From an uncultured Rhizobiaceae bacterium (GTDB lineage: Bacteria > Pseudomonadota > Alphaproteobacteria > Rhizobiales > Rhizobiaceae), in contig CATOTF010000002.1 of NCBI GenBank assembly GCA_951813045.1, positions 1-64,000 on the forward strand: DNA of 64,000 bases. Reading direction: 5' to 3'. This document shows positions 46,756-55,282 of the stretch, piece by piece. The notes beneath the pieces were generated by a model, which did not search any database, was not told the DNA's origin, and saw nothing but the letters and a program-made list of their open reading frames with translations. Both the position numbers and the translations under genes were made by a program. Numbering within the stretch: the first letter of the stretch is position 1; every line of letters starts with the position of its first letter.

Positions 46756-47478
46756 ATGACGTTGATTATCATCGCGTTGAATATATTGATATATTTAGCT
46801 TTCAATGTGGCAAATATTGGAAGTTCGGTTGGTGAGAACTTTGCCGCTATTGCCTTTGGATATGTACCATCAGTGGCGAATGATATTCGTACATTGCCCG
46901 CAAGTTATCAGATAATTCCTGATAATTTGTACCCTCTTAATGCCCTGTCCAGCTCATTTCTACACGGCGGGTGGTTTCATCTTCTGGGCAATATGCTGTT
47001 TATCTGGGTATTTGGTGACAATGTGGAAGATGCGTTGGGGCACTTCAAATTTCTGATCTTTTATCTGGTATGCGCATTCGCTGCAGCATGGTTTCACGCG
47101 TTTGTATTTGCTGCTTCGGATGCGCCTCTCATTGGAGCTTCAGGCGCCGCATCAGGTGTCGTTGCCGCTTACCTCATGCTCCACCCGAAAATGAAGATTT
47201 GGGTTTTGTTTTTGGGGCGCATTCCGCTTAAATTGCCTGCGTTTATCATTCTGGGGGGCTGGATTTTGTATCAGGTGGGTATGTTTGTGTTCAATTCTGG
47301 CGATCAGATATCCTGGGCTGCTCATATCGGGGGAATTGCTAGTGGAGCAATATTGGTTGTGTTCTTGAAACGGCGCGAAGTGCCGTTGTTTGACCGAGAA
47401 ATCGTTATGCCAGAATCGGTAAATATGCCTGATGATAATGTCATCGAACCACAATCCGACATTAAATGGGGGCGTTGA
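46756..47478 (+). CDS. Rhomboid-family intramembrane serine protease
   Basis: The 240-residue frame from ATG 46756 has six to seven helices. The catalytic serine is in LIGASGAASGVVAAYLML (about residue 129), and the histidine is in QISWAAHIGGIASGAI (about 189). An upstream HxxxN-type loop SSSFLHGGWFHLLGNMLFI holds the oxyanion asparagine. It cleaves membrane proteins within the bilayer. The same frame is open upstream to 46669 and reads FIPIHDGKPVRFIRLQW, which resembles the family's usual N-terminus, yet it offers no ATG, GTG or TTG; an ATT at 46702 may be the true start. Confidence 0.9.
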   Translation: MTLIIIALNILIYLAFNVANIGSSVGENFAAIAFGYVPSVANDIRTLPASYQIIPDNLYPLNALSSSFLHGGWFHLLGNMLFIWVFGDNVEDALGHFKFLIFYLVCAFAAAWFHAFVFAASDAPLIGASGAASGVVAAYLMLHPKMKIWVLFLGRIPLKLPAFIILGGWILYQVGMFVFNSGDQISWAAHIGGIASGAILVVFLKRREVPLFDREIVMPESVNMPDDNVIEPQSDIKWGR

Positions 47479-47669
47479 CCGATAACGGATATTTGTTTTA
47501 CGTAAACGTAAGTATTATTTGACCCCCTGGATATTCACCCCAAATACACATTGTTCCGGATTCGTCTAAATTCAGGCGTTGCGTGTCGTTGTGGAACAAG
47601 TGTAATGAGCTATCAATCGCCAGAACCAAGCCTGTTCTGGTTTACGTTCGAAGAGAAAAGGCCATCGCC

Positions 47670-48419
47670 ATGAAAATCATCGTACCCGTCAAACGGGTTG
47701 TCGACTACAATGTTAAAATCCGCGTCAAGGGCGATGGTTCCGGTGTTGAGCTGGCCAATGTCAAAATGTCGATGAACCCATTTGATGAAATCGCCATTGA
47801 GGAAGCACTGCGTTTGAAAGAAGCGGGTAAGGCTGAAGAGGTAATCGCCGTCTCAGTAGGGCCACAGCAATCGCAGGAAACAATCCGTACCGCTCTGGCG
47901 ATGGGCGCCGACCGGGGCATTCTGGTCAAACACGAAGATCTGACCGAACCCCTCGCCGTTGCAAAAATTCTGAAGGGCATTGTTGATGAAGAGCAGCCCG
48001 GTCTCGTTATCCTGGGCAAACAGGCGATTGATGATGATGCAAACCAGACCGGTCAGATGCTTTCTGCATTGCTCGGATGGGCGCAGGCAACATTTGCTTC
48101 CAAACTGGAAATCGATGGTGACAGCGCCAATGTAACCCGCGAAGTTGATGGCGGATTACAGACCATCAAGGTCAAAATGCCACTCATCATGACAACGGAC
48201 CTGCGCCTGAACGAACCGCGTTACGCGTCCTTGCCGAACATCATGAAGGCCAAGAAAAAGCCGATGGATGAAAAGACCCCGGCGGACTACGGCGTCGATG
48301 CCGCACCGCGGTTGACAATCGTAAACACCGAGGAGCCACCGAAACGCCAGGCCGGCGTGATTGTGAGCGATGTCAACGAGCTTGTCGACAAGCTGAAAAA
48401 CGAAGCCGGCGTGCTGTAA
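47670..48419 (+). CDS. etfB: Electron transfer flavoprotein beta subunit
   Basis: The protein has about 249 residues from the ATG at 47670 ([20 protein letters not shown]). The longer frame to 47583 lacks family support. The ETF_beta signature is [19 protein letters not shown]-like ([20 protein letters not shown] here), with [17 protein letters not shown]. With EtfA it carries electrons from acyl-CoA and other dehydrogenases to ETF-quinone oxidoreductase. It is followed 11 bases on by etfA. Confidence 0.96.
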   Translation: MKIIVPVKRVVDYNVKIRVKGDGSGVELANVKMSMNPFDEIAIEEALRLKEAGKAEEVIAVSVGPQQSQETIRTALAMGADRGILVKHEDLTEPLAVAKILKGIVDEEQPGLVILGKQAIDDDANQTGQMLSALLGWAQATFASKLEIDGDSANVTREVDGGLQTIKVKMPLIMTTDLRLNEPRYASLPNIMKAKKKPMDEKTPADYGVDAAPRLTIVNTEEPPKRQAGVIVSDVNELVDKLKNEAGVL

Positions 48420-48430
48420 GGAGCGAACCC

Positions 48431-49360
48431 ATGACCATTTTATTACTTGCCGAACACGACAATGAAACTCTCTCCGACCAGACCCATAAAGCCATGACAG
48501 CCGCCGCCGAAATCGGTGGCGATATTCATGTTCTTGTTGCCGGGAACGGCTGCGCCGGTGTTGCTGATGCTGCTGGCAAACTCGACGGGGCGTCAAAGGT
48601 TCTCCTGTGCGAAGCTGAATACCTCACCAACCGTCTTGCTGAGCCAATGGCGGCACTCATCGTTGGCATGGCTGGTGATTATGATACACTGGTTGCAGCC
48701 GCAACGACTGATGGCAAGAACATCATGCCACGCGTCGCGGCTTTGTTGGACGTAATGCAGATATCGGAAATCACCGCCGTCAAAAGTGCCGATACATTCG
48801 AGCGCCCGATTTACGCCGGTAACGCGATCCAGACCGTCAAATCAACGGATGCGACGAAAGTCGTCACTGTTCGGACTGCCGGGTTTGGCGCGGTTGGTGA
48901 AGCCGGCTCAGCGTCGCTTGAGAAAATCGATGCTGCAGCAAACCCCGGTCTTTCTGAGTTCGTCGGTGCGGCCCTTTCCGATAGTGATCGTCCGGAACTG
49001 ACGTCTGCGAAAATCATCATCTCCGGTGGCCGTGCCCTCGGTTCTTCAGAAAAATTCGAGGAGGTTATCATCCCCGTTGCCGACAAGCTTGGCGCGGCAA
49101 TTGGCGCGTCACGGGCTGCTGTTGACGCCGGTTATGCACCAAATGACTGGCAGGTCGGGCAGACCGGTAAAGTGGTTGCACCGGACCTTTATATCGCCTG
49201 CGGCATCTCCGGTGCTATTCAGCATCTCGCCGGTATGAAAGACTCCAAAGTCATAGTTGCCATCAACAAGGATGATGAGGCACCGATCTTCCAGGTGGCC
49301 GATTACGGACTTGTGGCGGACCTCTTTGACGTTTTGCCGGAATTCGAAAAAGCACTGTAG
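48431..49360 (+). CDS. etfA: Electron transfer flavoprotein alpha subunit
   Basis: This 309-residue FAD-binding subunit carries the C-terminal ETF_alpha signature in LYIACGISGAIQHLAGMKDS (about 256-275), and the conserved SGGRALGSSEKFE near 197. FAD contacts lie in GQTGKVVAPDLY. It is co-transcribed with etfB. A strong terminator follows at 49386-49417, so the etf operon ends here. Confidence 0.96.
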   Translation: MTILLLAEHDNETLSDQTHKAMTAAAEIGGDIHVLVAGNGCAGVADAAGKLDGASKVLLCEAEYLTNRLAEPMAALIVGMAGDYDTLVAAATTDGKNIMPRVAALLDVMQISEITAVKSADTFERPIYAGNAIQTVKSTDATKVVTVRTAGFGAVGEAGSASLEKIDAAANPGLSEFVGAALSDSDRPELTSAKIIISGGRALGSSEKFEEVIIPVADKLGAAIGASRAAVDAGYAPNDWQVGQTGKVVAPDLYIACGISGAIQHLAGMKDSKVIVAINKDDEAPIFQVADYGLVADLFDVLPEFEKAL

Positions 49361-49385
49361 CAGAAAGCTCCAATCAAACATCGAG

Positions 49386-49417
49386 AGCCGGGAAGGGTCG
49401 CCCTTTCCGGCTTTTTT
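49386..49417 (+). terminator. Rho-independent terminator after etfA
   Basis: AGCCGG-GAAGGG and CCCTTT-CCGGCT pair around TCG, followed by six T. This is a textbook terminator 26 bases after the etfA stop. The next gene (49502) therefore needs its own promoter or read-through. Confidence 0.88.
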
Positions 49418-49501
49418 CGTTCAATTTTCGGTTTTCCCCTTTGATCGCGTGCCTAAAGGGAATAACTGTTTGACGACACGCATAATTACGGGAGCCAGGG
49501 C

Positions 49502-50371
49502 ATGAAAACTATCGGTATTATCGGCGCGGGACAAATGGGAAGCGGCATCGCCCATGTCTGTGCATTGGCTGGCCTCGATGTTCTGGTTCACGACATCAAC
49601 AGCGATGCTATTGAATCCGGCCTTGCAACAATTTCCGGCAATATGGCCCGACAGGTCGCCTCTGAACGCATTACCGAAGACGAACGCCATGCGGCGCTGG
49701 CGCGATTGGAATCAACGGTCGACGCTAAAGCTTTGGGCATTGCGGACCTTGTGATCGAGGCAGCAACCGAAAACGAGCAGGTCAAACAGAAAATCTATGA
49801 GGCCATCTGCCCCGCCCTGTCTCCAACCGCGATACTGGCGACCAATACATCGTCGATCTCCATTACACGTCTGGCTGCCGTAACAGATCGTCCGGAGCGA
49901 TTTATCGGCATTCATTTCATGAACCCGGTGCCGATCATGCAGTTGGTGGAACTGGTGTGCGGCATCGCCACCGATGAGGCAACATTCAAAACAGCCAAAG
50001 CCCTGTGTGACACTCTGGGTAAAGAAACCTCCGTTTCTGAGGATTTCCCCGCCTTTATTGTCAACCGCGTGCTGATCCCGATGATCAATGAGGCCATCTA
50101 CGTGCTTTACGAGGGCGTCGGCACCGTCGCGGGCATCGACAAGGCCATGACGCTTGGGGCGAACCACCGCATGGGGCCGCTGGCGCTGGCGGATTTCATC
50201 GGTCTCGATACCTGCCTGTCGATCATGCAGGTTCTCCACGATGGCCTGGCGGACACCAAATACCGCCCGTGTCCGTTGTTGGTAAAATACGTTGAGGCGG
50301 GATGGCTGGGCCGCAAAACCGGAAAAGGTTTTTACGACTATTCCGGCGATGAGCCCGTACCAACACGGTAA
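49502..50371 (+). CDS. 3-hydroxybutyryl-CoA dehydrogenase (3-hydroxyacyl-CoA dehydrogenase)
   Basis: The 289-residue NAD(P)-dependent enzyme interconverts 3-hydroxybutyryl-CoA and acetoacetyl-CoA. It has an N-terminal Rossmann motif [19 protein letters not shown] (residues 4-22) and the catalytic histidine in [19 protein letters not shown] (about 138). The family C-terminal domain contains [19 protein letters not shown] and [12 protein letters not shown]. It sits just after etfBA, as in many alphaproteobacteria, and feeds electrons into the same fatty-acid or polyhydroxybutyrate metabolism. Confidence 0.95.
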   Translation: MKTIGIIGAGQMGSGIAHVCALAGLDVLVHDINSDAIESGLATISGNMARQVASERITEDERHAALARLESTVDAKALGIADLVIEAATENEQVKQKIYEAICPALSPTAILATNTSSISITRLAAVTDRPERFIGIHFMNPVPIMQLVELVCGIATDEATFKTAKALCDTLGKETSVSEDFPAFIVNRVLIPMINEAIYVLYEGVGTVAGIDKAMTLGANHRMGPLALADFIGLDTCLSIMQVLHDGLADTKYRPCPLLVKYVEAGWLGRKTGKGFYDYSGDEPVPTR

Positions 50372-50377
50372 TGTTGT

Positions 50378-50764
50378 TCAGTTATAACTGACGATCTCAA
50401 ATTCAATGCCATCCTCATCGTCGAAATAAAAACGGCGACCTGGTTCATAATCCCCGTGATTGCCGGGCGTGTAACCGGCGGCAATCACCCGTTTTTCCAT
50501 GTCGTCAATATCCTCAACCGTTACACCAATATGGTTGAGCCCGGCTTTTTGAGAGTAGGAATCAGTAGAGGCAGTCATTTTGTCTGTCATCGGAGAGTAA
50601 AGCGCCAGATAGTACGATTCCGTTCCCACGTGTATCGAGTACCCACCAGCCAGCGAATCCCCTTCCCAGCGAATATGCCAGTCAAACAGCTTGCACAGGC
50701 GTTCTGCGGTGGCTTTCGCGTCGGTTACAGTGACGTTGATATGTTCCAGTGAAAGGGTGGTCAT
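50378..50764 (-). CDS. VOC-family (glyoxalase I-like) protein, SoxR-controlled
   Basis: The 128-residue single VOC domain begins MTTLSLEHINVTVTDAKATA and has the second-half motif GLNHIGVTVEDIDDMEKR, ending in FYFDDEDGIEFEIVSYN. Metal ligands fit H8 and E123, plus H in NHIGV. Members are glyoxalases, dioxygenases or resistance proteins; the substrate is unknown. A SoxR operator with the diagnostic 19-base promoter spacer lies directly upstream (50826-50856), so it is expected to be induced by redox-cycling compounds. Confidence 0.9.
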   Translation of the reverse strand: MTTLSLEHINVTVTDAKATAERLCKLFDWHIRWEGDSLAGGYSIHVGTESYYLALYSPMTDKMTASTDSYSQKAGLNHIGVTVEDIDDMEKRVIAAGYTPGNHGDYEPGRRFYFDDEDGIEFEIVSYN

Positions 50765-50825
50765 GGGGCAATCTCTCTTGTTCTGGTTGATTGGAATCTG
50801 TGAATTGACTCCACGTTGAAACAGG

Positions 50826-50856
50826 GTTGTAATTCCTCAAGTTAACTTAAGGTCAA
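50826..50856 (-). promoter_or_regulatory. SoxR-dependent promoter and operator of the VOC gene
   Basis: The palindrome CCTCAAGTTAACTTAAGG (50835-50852) differs in one position from the classical soxbox. On the minus strand it lies between TTGACC (-35, complement of 50851-50856) and TACAAC (-10, complement of 50826-50831) with exactly 19 bases between. This overlong spacer is the hallmark of MerR-family activation. It is also upstream of soxR (start 50896), so it may autoregulate. Confidence 0.9.
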
Positions 50857-50895
50857 GCACTAATCTGAACTTTTTTCAATCGGTCGAAACCCAAC

Positions 50896-51348
50896 ATGCA
50901 AAAACCCAACCAACTCTCCATCGGCGAGGTCGCTAGGCGCACAGGGCTATCCGTCTCCGCCATCCGGTTTTACGAGGAACGGGGGCTTGTGCTCTCCGTT
51001 CGTAATTCGGGAGGACAGCGGCGCTTTGCCCGTTCCGATATCCGCCGCCTGTCATTTGTCATGATCGCTCAACAATTGGGGTTTTCGATTGAACGTATAG
51101 GAGAAGCCCTAAAACCACTTCCTCTTCACCGGGCACCGACAAAAACTGAATGGTCGAAAATCGCTCGCAATTTTCACGATGATCTGGAACAAAGAATTTC
51201 AACCCTCATCCGCCTCCGGGACAAGCTCGATGGCTGCATAGGCTGTGGTTGCCTGTCTCTCGATCAATGCGGCCTGTACAACCCCGCCGACAGCGCCCAA
51301 CGGCTTGGAACTGGTCCAAGATATGTCATCAGCGATGAAATGCCCTGA
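50896..51348 (+). CDS. soxR: Redox-sensitive transcriptional activator SoxR
   Basis: The 150-residue MerR-family protein has an N-terminal winged helix (LSIGEVARRTGLSVSAIRFYEERGLV, residues 7-32), a dimerisation helix, and the [2Fe-2S] cluster motif C-x2-C-x-C-x5-C in GCIGCGCLSLDQCGLY (about 115-130). Those four cysteines identify it as SoxR rather than another MerR member. It is divergent from the VOC gene and has the soxbox between the two. In non-enteric bacteria SoxR usually controls small sets of transport or redox genes directly, which fits. Confidence 0.96.
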   Translation: MQKPNQLSIGEVARRTGLSVSAIRFYEERGLVLSVRNSGGQRRFARSDIRRLSFVMIAQQLGFSIERIGEALKPLPLHRAPTKTEWSKIARNFHDDLEQRISTLIRLRDKLDGCIGCGCLSLDQCGLYNPADSAQRLGTGPRYVISDEMP

Positions 51349-51732
51349 ATCTAATGTGGAGTGGCAGGAGTTTAACCCGGTGCATTACTTGCGATCGCCG
51401 TTTGATTGCCGCTTACATCTACAACAACCAAATGGACATTATGGAAAATGGTCGGGGTATAAATCAGTTATTATCGCTAAATTTGACAGATTCAGCGCCT
51501 TGAAACACGAAGTGTTTGCCGTTTTCTGCGCTTTGTCACATTCAAAGCATGTTGAATTGTCCGCTCGGATTCCACAGCATAATTGACAAGAAATACCATT
51601 AATCATTAAATTCAAATTATACGCGCGTAAAAAATGATACAAATGGATCGCCAAAATAGTCACCCGAGAGTGATTTTGATTGTGATGCAACCGTAGTTGA
51701 TTTGCCGCTCTATAATTGAAAACGGAAATGAA
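51349..51732. other. Intergenic region upstream of the LacI-type gene
   Basis: No credible gene was found in these 380 bases. They contain the operator TTATACGCGCGTAAAA (51617-51632), which matches the one before the smoE gene, and AT-rich promoter-like sequence near 51590-51610. Short frames here overlap one another without codon bias. Confidence 0.5.
51617..51632. promoter_or_regulatory. LacI-type operator upstream of the regulator gene
   Basis: TTATACGCGCGTAAAA is a near-perfect palindrome centred on CGCG, as expected for LacI-family operators. It shares the core TACGCGCGTAAA with the operator at 52791-52804. It is 100 bases before the regulator start and suggests autoregulation. Confidence 0.7.
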
Positions 51733-52770
51733 ATGAGCCTTCTGAAGAAGAAAGTCAAAACAATGGAAGAGCTCTCTCAGGTCATCAATATTTCAAGGCC
51801 GACGCTTTCCAAGTATTTTCATGATGCCCAATCGGTACGTGAAAAAACGCGCGCCAAAATCGAAGAAGCGTTGGAACATTACGATTATCGACCCAACATT
51901 TATGCGGTGAATCAAAACCGGCGTTTGACAAAAACTATCGGAATTGTTGTTCCATATCTTGCCGATCCCTTTTTTGCCGAGATTGCGCGTAATATTGAAA
52001 CCCGCTGTATCGACGCGGGATTTGCCCCATCATTGTTCAGTTCCCACGGACAACCCGATCAGGAAATCGACATCCTTGACAACTTGAGGTCAGTCAAACC
52101 CGCCGGAGTGTTGTTGGCTCCCCTTGGGCGCATTTCGAATGTTCGGGAGGTGGAGAGGTTTTGCCGCGATGTACCCACAATATTATTTGACAGTAATATC
52201 AGCGATTTAGGTGAAGCATTTGTTGGTTCAGATAACTACAGCTTTGTATCTCAAAGCGTAAAATATCTTTGTGATACCGGCGAGCCGCCGTGCTTTTTTG
52301 AAATGCGCACTCCCGCTAACCCCAACGCAAACAAGCGCCGGGAAGCCTACATTGCCTCAATGGCCGAGCAGGGGTGTGAAGCCAACGTTATTAAGATTGA
52401 GGGCGAAGGATGGGACTTTGAAGAGATCGGCTATGGTGGCGCGCTGAAAGCTCTGGAAGAACATACGTTATCAACCAATACGGTTCTGTGCAGTAATGAC
52501 CGCCTTGCCATAGGATTTCTCGCCGCTTGTTATGAAAAAGGCCTGCGGGTGGGTGCTGGTACCGGCTGTTCGTTGCGCGTGGCATCGCACGATGATCACC
52601 CATATTCTCGCTTCACATGCCCACCGTTGACGACCGTTGCCCATGACTATGAATCGGTTTCGAGTAGCAGCGTTAAAACCCTGATTCAATTGATTGAGAG
52701 TGGGGGTCGTCTGCCCAACCGAACCGAACAGCGATTTCCGGCTCGCCTCGTGCGCAGAATGTCCGCTTGA
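51733..52770 (+). CDS. LacI-family transcriptional regulator of the sorbitol/mannitol operon
   Basis: The protein has about 345 residues from the ATG at 51733 (MSLLKKKVKTMEELSQVIN). The longer frame to 51697 is not supported by the family. The LacI helix-turn-helix is in MEELSQVINISRPTLSKYFHD (residues 11-31) with hinge-type KIEEALEHYDYRPNIYAVNQ. A Peripla_BP_3-type effector domain follows (KTIGIVVPYLADPFFAEIA onward). Adjacent same-strand sugar-alcohol genes and shared palindromic operators point to a repressor lifted by sorbitol, mannitol or a related polyol. Confidence 0.92.
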   Translation: MSLLKKKVKTMEELSQVINISRPTLSKYFHDAQSVREKTRAKIEEALEHYDYRPNIYAVNQNRRLTKTIGIVVPYLADPFFAEIARNIETRCIDAGFAPSLFSSHGQPDQEIDILDNLRSVKPAGVLLAPLGRISNVREVERFCRDVPTILFDSNISDLGEAFVGSDNYSFVSQSVKYLCDTGEPPCFFEMRTPANPNANKRREAYIASMAEQGCEANVIKIEGEGWDFEEIGYGGALKALEEHTLSTNTVLCSNDRLAIGFLAACYEKGLRVGAGTGCSLRVASHDDHPYSRFTCPPLTTVAHDYESVSSSSVKTLIQLIESGGRLPNRTEQRFPARLVRRMSA

Positions 52771-52790
52771 ACAAAATTGTAGGAAAAAAT

Positions 52791-52804
52791 TTTACGCGCG
52801 TAAA
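52791..52804. promoter_or_regulatory. LacI-type operator and promoter of the smo operon
   Basis: TTTACGCGCGTAAA is a perfect 14-bp palindrome inside a longer A/T-flanked symmetry, 86 bases before smoE. A -35-like TTGACT follows at 52811-52816, with a weak candidate -10 (CTAACG, 52834) at 17 bases. The operator abuts the promoter. It pairs with the operator before the regulator gene. Confidence 0.8.
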
Positions 52805-52889
52805 TTTTTGTTGACTCCCACTACCAAGTAATTCTAACGTGTCGATGCGTTAAACTGTAATTTACCTGAATCTCAGGGAGGAAACCTCA

Positions 52890-54170
52890 ATGAAAAATCT
52901 TACGCGTACCGTTATAGGTGCTGCAGCGTTGTCCTTGCTTGCTTCGACATCGTTTGCCCAATCGCTCACGATTGCCATCGTGAACAACGGTCACATGGAA
53001 AACATGAAAAAAGTTGCCGAAGCTTACACCAAGGAAACTGGTGTTAAGTTGAACTGGGTGTCTTTGGAAGAAGGCGTCTTGCGCGAGCAAGTCACTTCAG
53101 ACACAGCAACTGGTGGTGGACAATACGACATCATCAACATCGGCATGCAGGAAGCTCCAATCTGGGGTAAAGCAGGCTGGATCGAGCCACTGAACTTCGG
53201 CGCAGAATACGACGTTGACGATATCCTGCCAGCAATGCGCAATGGTCTGTCTTACAACGGCACGCTTTATGCGGCTCCATTCTACGGTGAATCTTCAATG
53301 GTTATGTACCGTAAAGATCTTGCTGATGCTGCTGGCGTGAAAATCGCTGACAACGACAGCTGGGACAACATCACGAAGGCTGCTGCTGCAATGCACAAGC
53401 CAGACGCTGGTGTTTACGGTGCATGCTTGCGCGGTAAGCCAGGCTGGGGCGACAATATGGCGTTCATCACAACTATGGTGAACTCACATGGCGGTGCCTG
53501 GTTCGACAAAGACTTCAAACCAACAATCGACACCCCAGAGTGGAAAGCTGCGATCACCGCATACGTAAATCTTCTGGGCAAATATGGCCCTCCAGGATCT
53601 GAAGGTAACTCCTTCAACGAAATCCTTGCGCTTTATAACGAAGGCAAATGTGGCATGTGGATTGATGCAACTATCGCTGCATCATTCTTGAAAGTTGATG
53701 GCGTTGCTTACGCCCAGTCACCAAATGCTGGTAACCCGGTAGGTGCAAACTGGTTGTGGGCATGGGCGATGGCTGTTCCTTCAGGTTCACCAAACGCCGA
53801 TGCAGCTAAGAAGTTCATCGAATGGTCAACTTCAAAAGCTTATATCCAGGCAGTTGCTGCTCACCCGGACTTCGGTTGGGGTTCGGTTCCAACAGGTACA
53901 CGCGCATCTACATATGCGTCCGCAGAATTCAAAGCCGCTGCACCATTTGCAGCTGCCGAGATGGCTGCGATTGAATCTGCTGCACCAGCTGCAACAGACG
54001 TCAAGCCTTACGTTGGTGTTCAGTTTGCTGCTATCCCGGAATTCCCGGAAGTAGGCGGTGTTGTTGCTCAAGAAATGGCTGCGGCTCTGTCCGGCGCCAA
54101 ATCAATTGACGAAGCACTTGCTGCATCACAATCTGCTGCTGAAGCAATCATGAAAGAAGCTGGCTACTAA
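52890..54170 (+). CDS. smoE: Sorbitol/mannitol ABC transporter substrate-binding protein
   Basis: The 426-residue periplasmic protein has a signal peptide (MKNLTRTVIGAAALSLLA, cleavage after SFAQ). A family 1 extracellular solute-binding fold follows, starting LTIAIVNNGHMENMKKVAE. GMWIDATIAASFLK and WLWAWAMAVPSGSPNADAA match polyol-binding SmoE/MtlE-type proteins. Strong GGAGG lies 8 bases before the ATG. A strong hairpin directly follows the gene. Confidence 0.93.
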   Translation: MKNLTRTVIGAAALSLLASTSFAQSLTIAIVNNGHMENMKKVAEAYTKETGVKLNWVSLEEGVLREQVTSDTATGGGQYDIINIGMQEAPIWGKAGWIEPLNFGAEYDVDDILPAMRNGLSYNGTLYAAPFYGESSMVMYRKDLADAAGVKIADNDSWDNITKAAAAMHKPDAGVYGACLRGKPGWGDNMAFITTMVNSHGGAWFDKDFKPTIDTPEWKAAITAYVNLLGKYGPPGSEGNSFNEILALYNEGKCGMWIDATIAASFLKVDGVAYAQSPNAGNPVGANWLWAWAMAVPSGSPNADAAKKFIEWSTSKAYIQAVAAHPDFGWGSVPTGTRASTYASAEFKAAAPFAAAEMAAIESAAPAATDVKPYVGVQFAAIPEFPEVGGVVAQEMAAALSGAKSIDEALAASQSAAEAIMKEAGY

Positions 54171-54189
54171 GAGTTAGCCACGCTGATCA

Positions 54190-54219
54190 GGAAAGCCCGG
54201 TATTCTTGCCGGGCTTTCC
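54190..54219 (+). terminator. Hairpin between smoE and smoF
   Basis: GGAAAGCCCGG and CCGGGCTTTCC form a perfect 11-bp stem with an 8-base loop 20 bases after the smoE stop. No T-run follows (GAAACTTTAG). It most likely protects or partly terminates the message so that binding protein is made in excess, as described for malE-malF intergenic structures. Confidence 0.78.
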
Positions 54220-54333
54220 GAAACTTTAGCACCGCGGACGCATTTATTGTTGAGCGCGACGGTGCCATTCTAAACTAAACATTAAAGTCCAACGCGCTTT
54301 GCGAGTTCTACGTCTCGTAAGGGGGATTAAGTT

Positions 54334-55272
54334 ATGTCCAGCAGAACGCTCCCACGCCTCCTTCAAACACCAGCAGTTATAATGCTGCTAATTTGGATGT
54401 TGATCCCGCTTGGGATGACATTGTACTTTTCATTCATTCGATATGTCCTGAACAGCCTGCGTCGCCCCGAGTGGACAACGCCTTCCTTTACTAATTGGCG
54501 CGGGTTCGGCAATTATGAATTCGTGATGAATTCCAAGGACTTTCTGTTCGCGATCCAGAATAGTCTGTTTATCGTTGGTAGCATTCTCTTCCTGACCGTT
54601 ATCCTGGGTGTTTTGATCGCCGTATTGATCAACAAAGCTTTCCCCGGACAGGGTCTCGTACGGGTTATGTTGATTTCACCTTTCTTCATAATGCCTGCGG
54701 TGAATGCGGTATTGTGGATTAATATGATCCTCGACCCGGTTCTGGGTCTGAACGGCCTGGCCGTTGAAGGTATCAACAACATTATTGCGTCAATGCATGA
54801 CGCACCACTTGTTGGCTGGTTCTTTTCCCTTTGGCCTAAAATTGACCCGATTTCATTCCGTGCCACACAAACATCGGCCTATGCGGTCATTATCATGGTC
54901 ACGTGGCAGTGGACGCCATTTGCAGTCCTGATCTTCATGACATCACTACAGTCGGAAGATGAGCAGCAGAAGGAAGCTGCTATTCTGGATGGGGCGGGTA
55001 AATGGTCACAATTTAGATTTCTCACGCTCCCCCACCTTGGGCGCCCGATTGCAATTGTGGTTATGATCCAAGCGATTTTCCATCTTTCACTTTACGCCGA
55101 AATTGAAATTGTGAGCCGCGGCAACGGTAACAAGAACCTGCCTTATCTGATTGGCGAATTCGCCAATAACAACATCGGCGCGGCCAGCGCCACGGGTATT
55201 TTCGCAGTCATATTAGCCAATATCATCGCAATCTTCCTGCTGCGCATGGTTGGCAAAACCTTGATGGAATAA
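54334..55272 (+). CDS. smoF: Sorbitol/mannitol ABC transporter permease
   Basis: The 312-residue MalF-type permease has six transmembrane helices (first at PAVIMLLIWMLIPLGMTLYF). A periplasmic loop with a W-rich region precedes the EAA motif KEAAILDGAGKWSQFRFLTL (about 212-231), which docks on the ATPase. The start (MSSRTLPRLLQTPAV) follows GGGGG. It is 162 bases from smoE because of the hairpin region. It works with SmoG and SmoK. Confidence 0.93.
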   Translation: MSSRTLPRLLQTPAVIMLLIWMLIPLGMTLYFSFIRYVLNSLRRPEWTTPSFTNWRGFGNYEFVMNSKDFLFAIQNSLFIVGSILFLTVILGVLIAVLINKAFPGQGLVRVMLISPFFIMPAVNAVLWINMILDPVLGLNGLAVEGINNIIASMHDAPLVGWFFSLWPKIDPISFRATQTSAYAVIIMVTWQWTPFAVLIFMTSLQSEDEQQKEAAILDGAGKWSQFRFLTLPHLGRPIAIVVMIQAIFHLSLYAEIEIVSRGNGNKNLPYLIGEFANNNIGAASATGIFAVILANIIAIFLLRMVGKTLME

Positions 55273-55282
55273 GGAGGTAGTC

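Noticed and set aside
47516-47560. TTGACC near 47518 as an etfB promoter
   Set aside because: No convincing -10 element lies at a proper distance.
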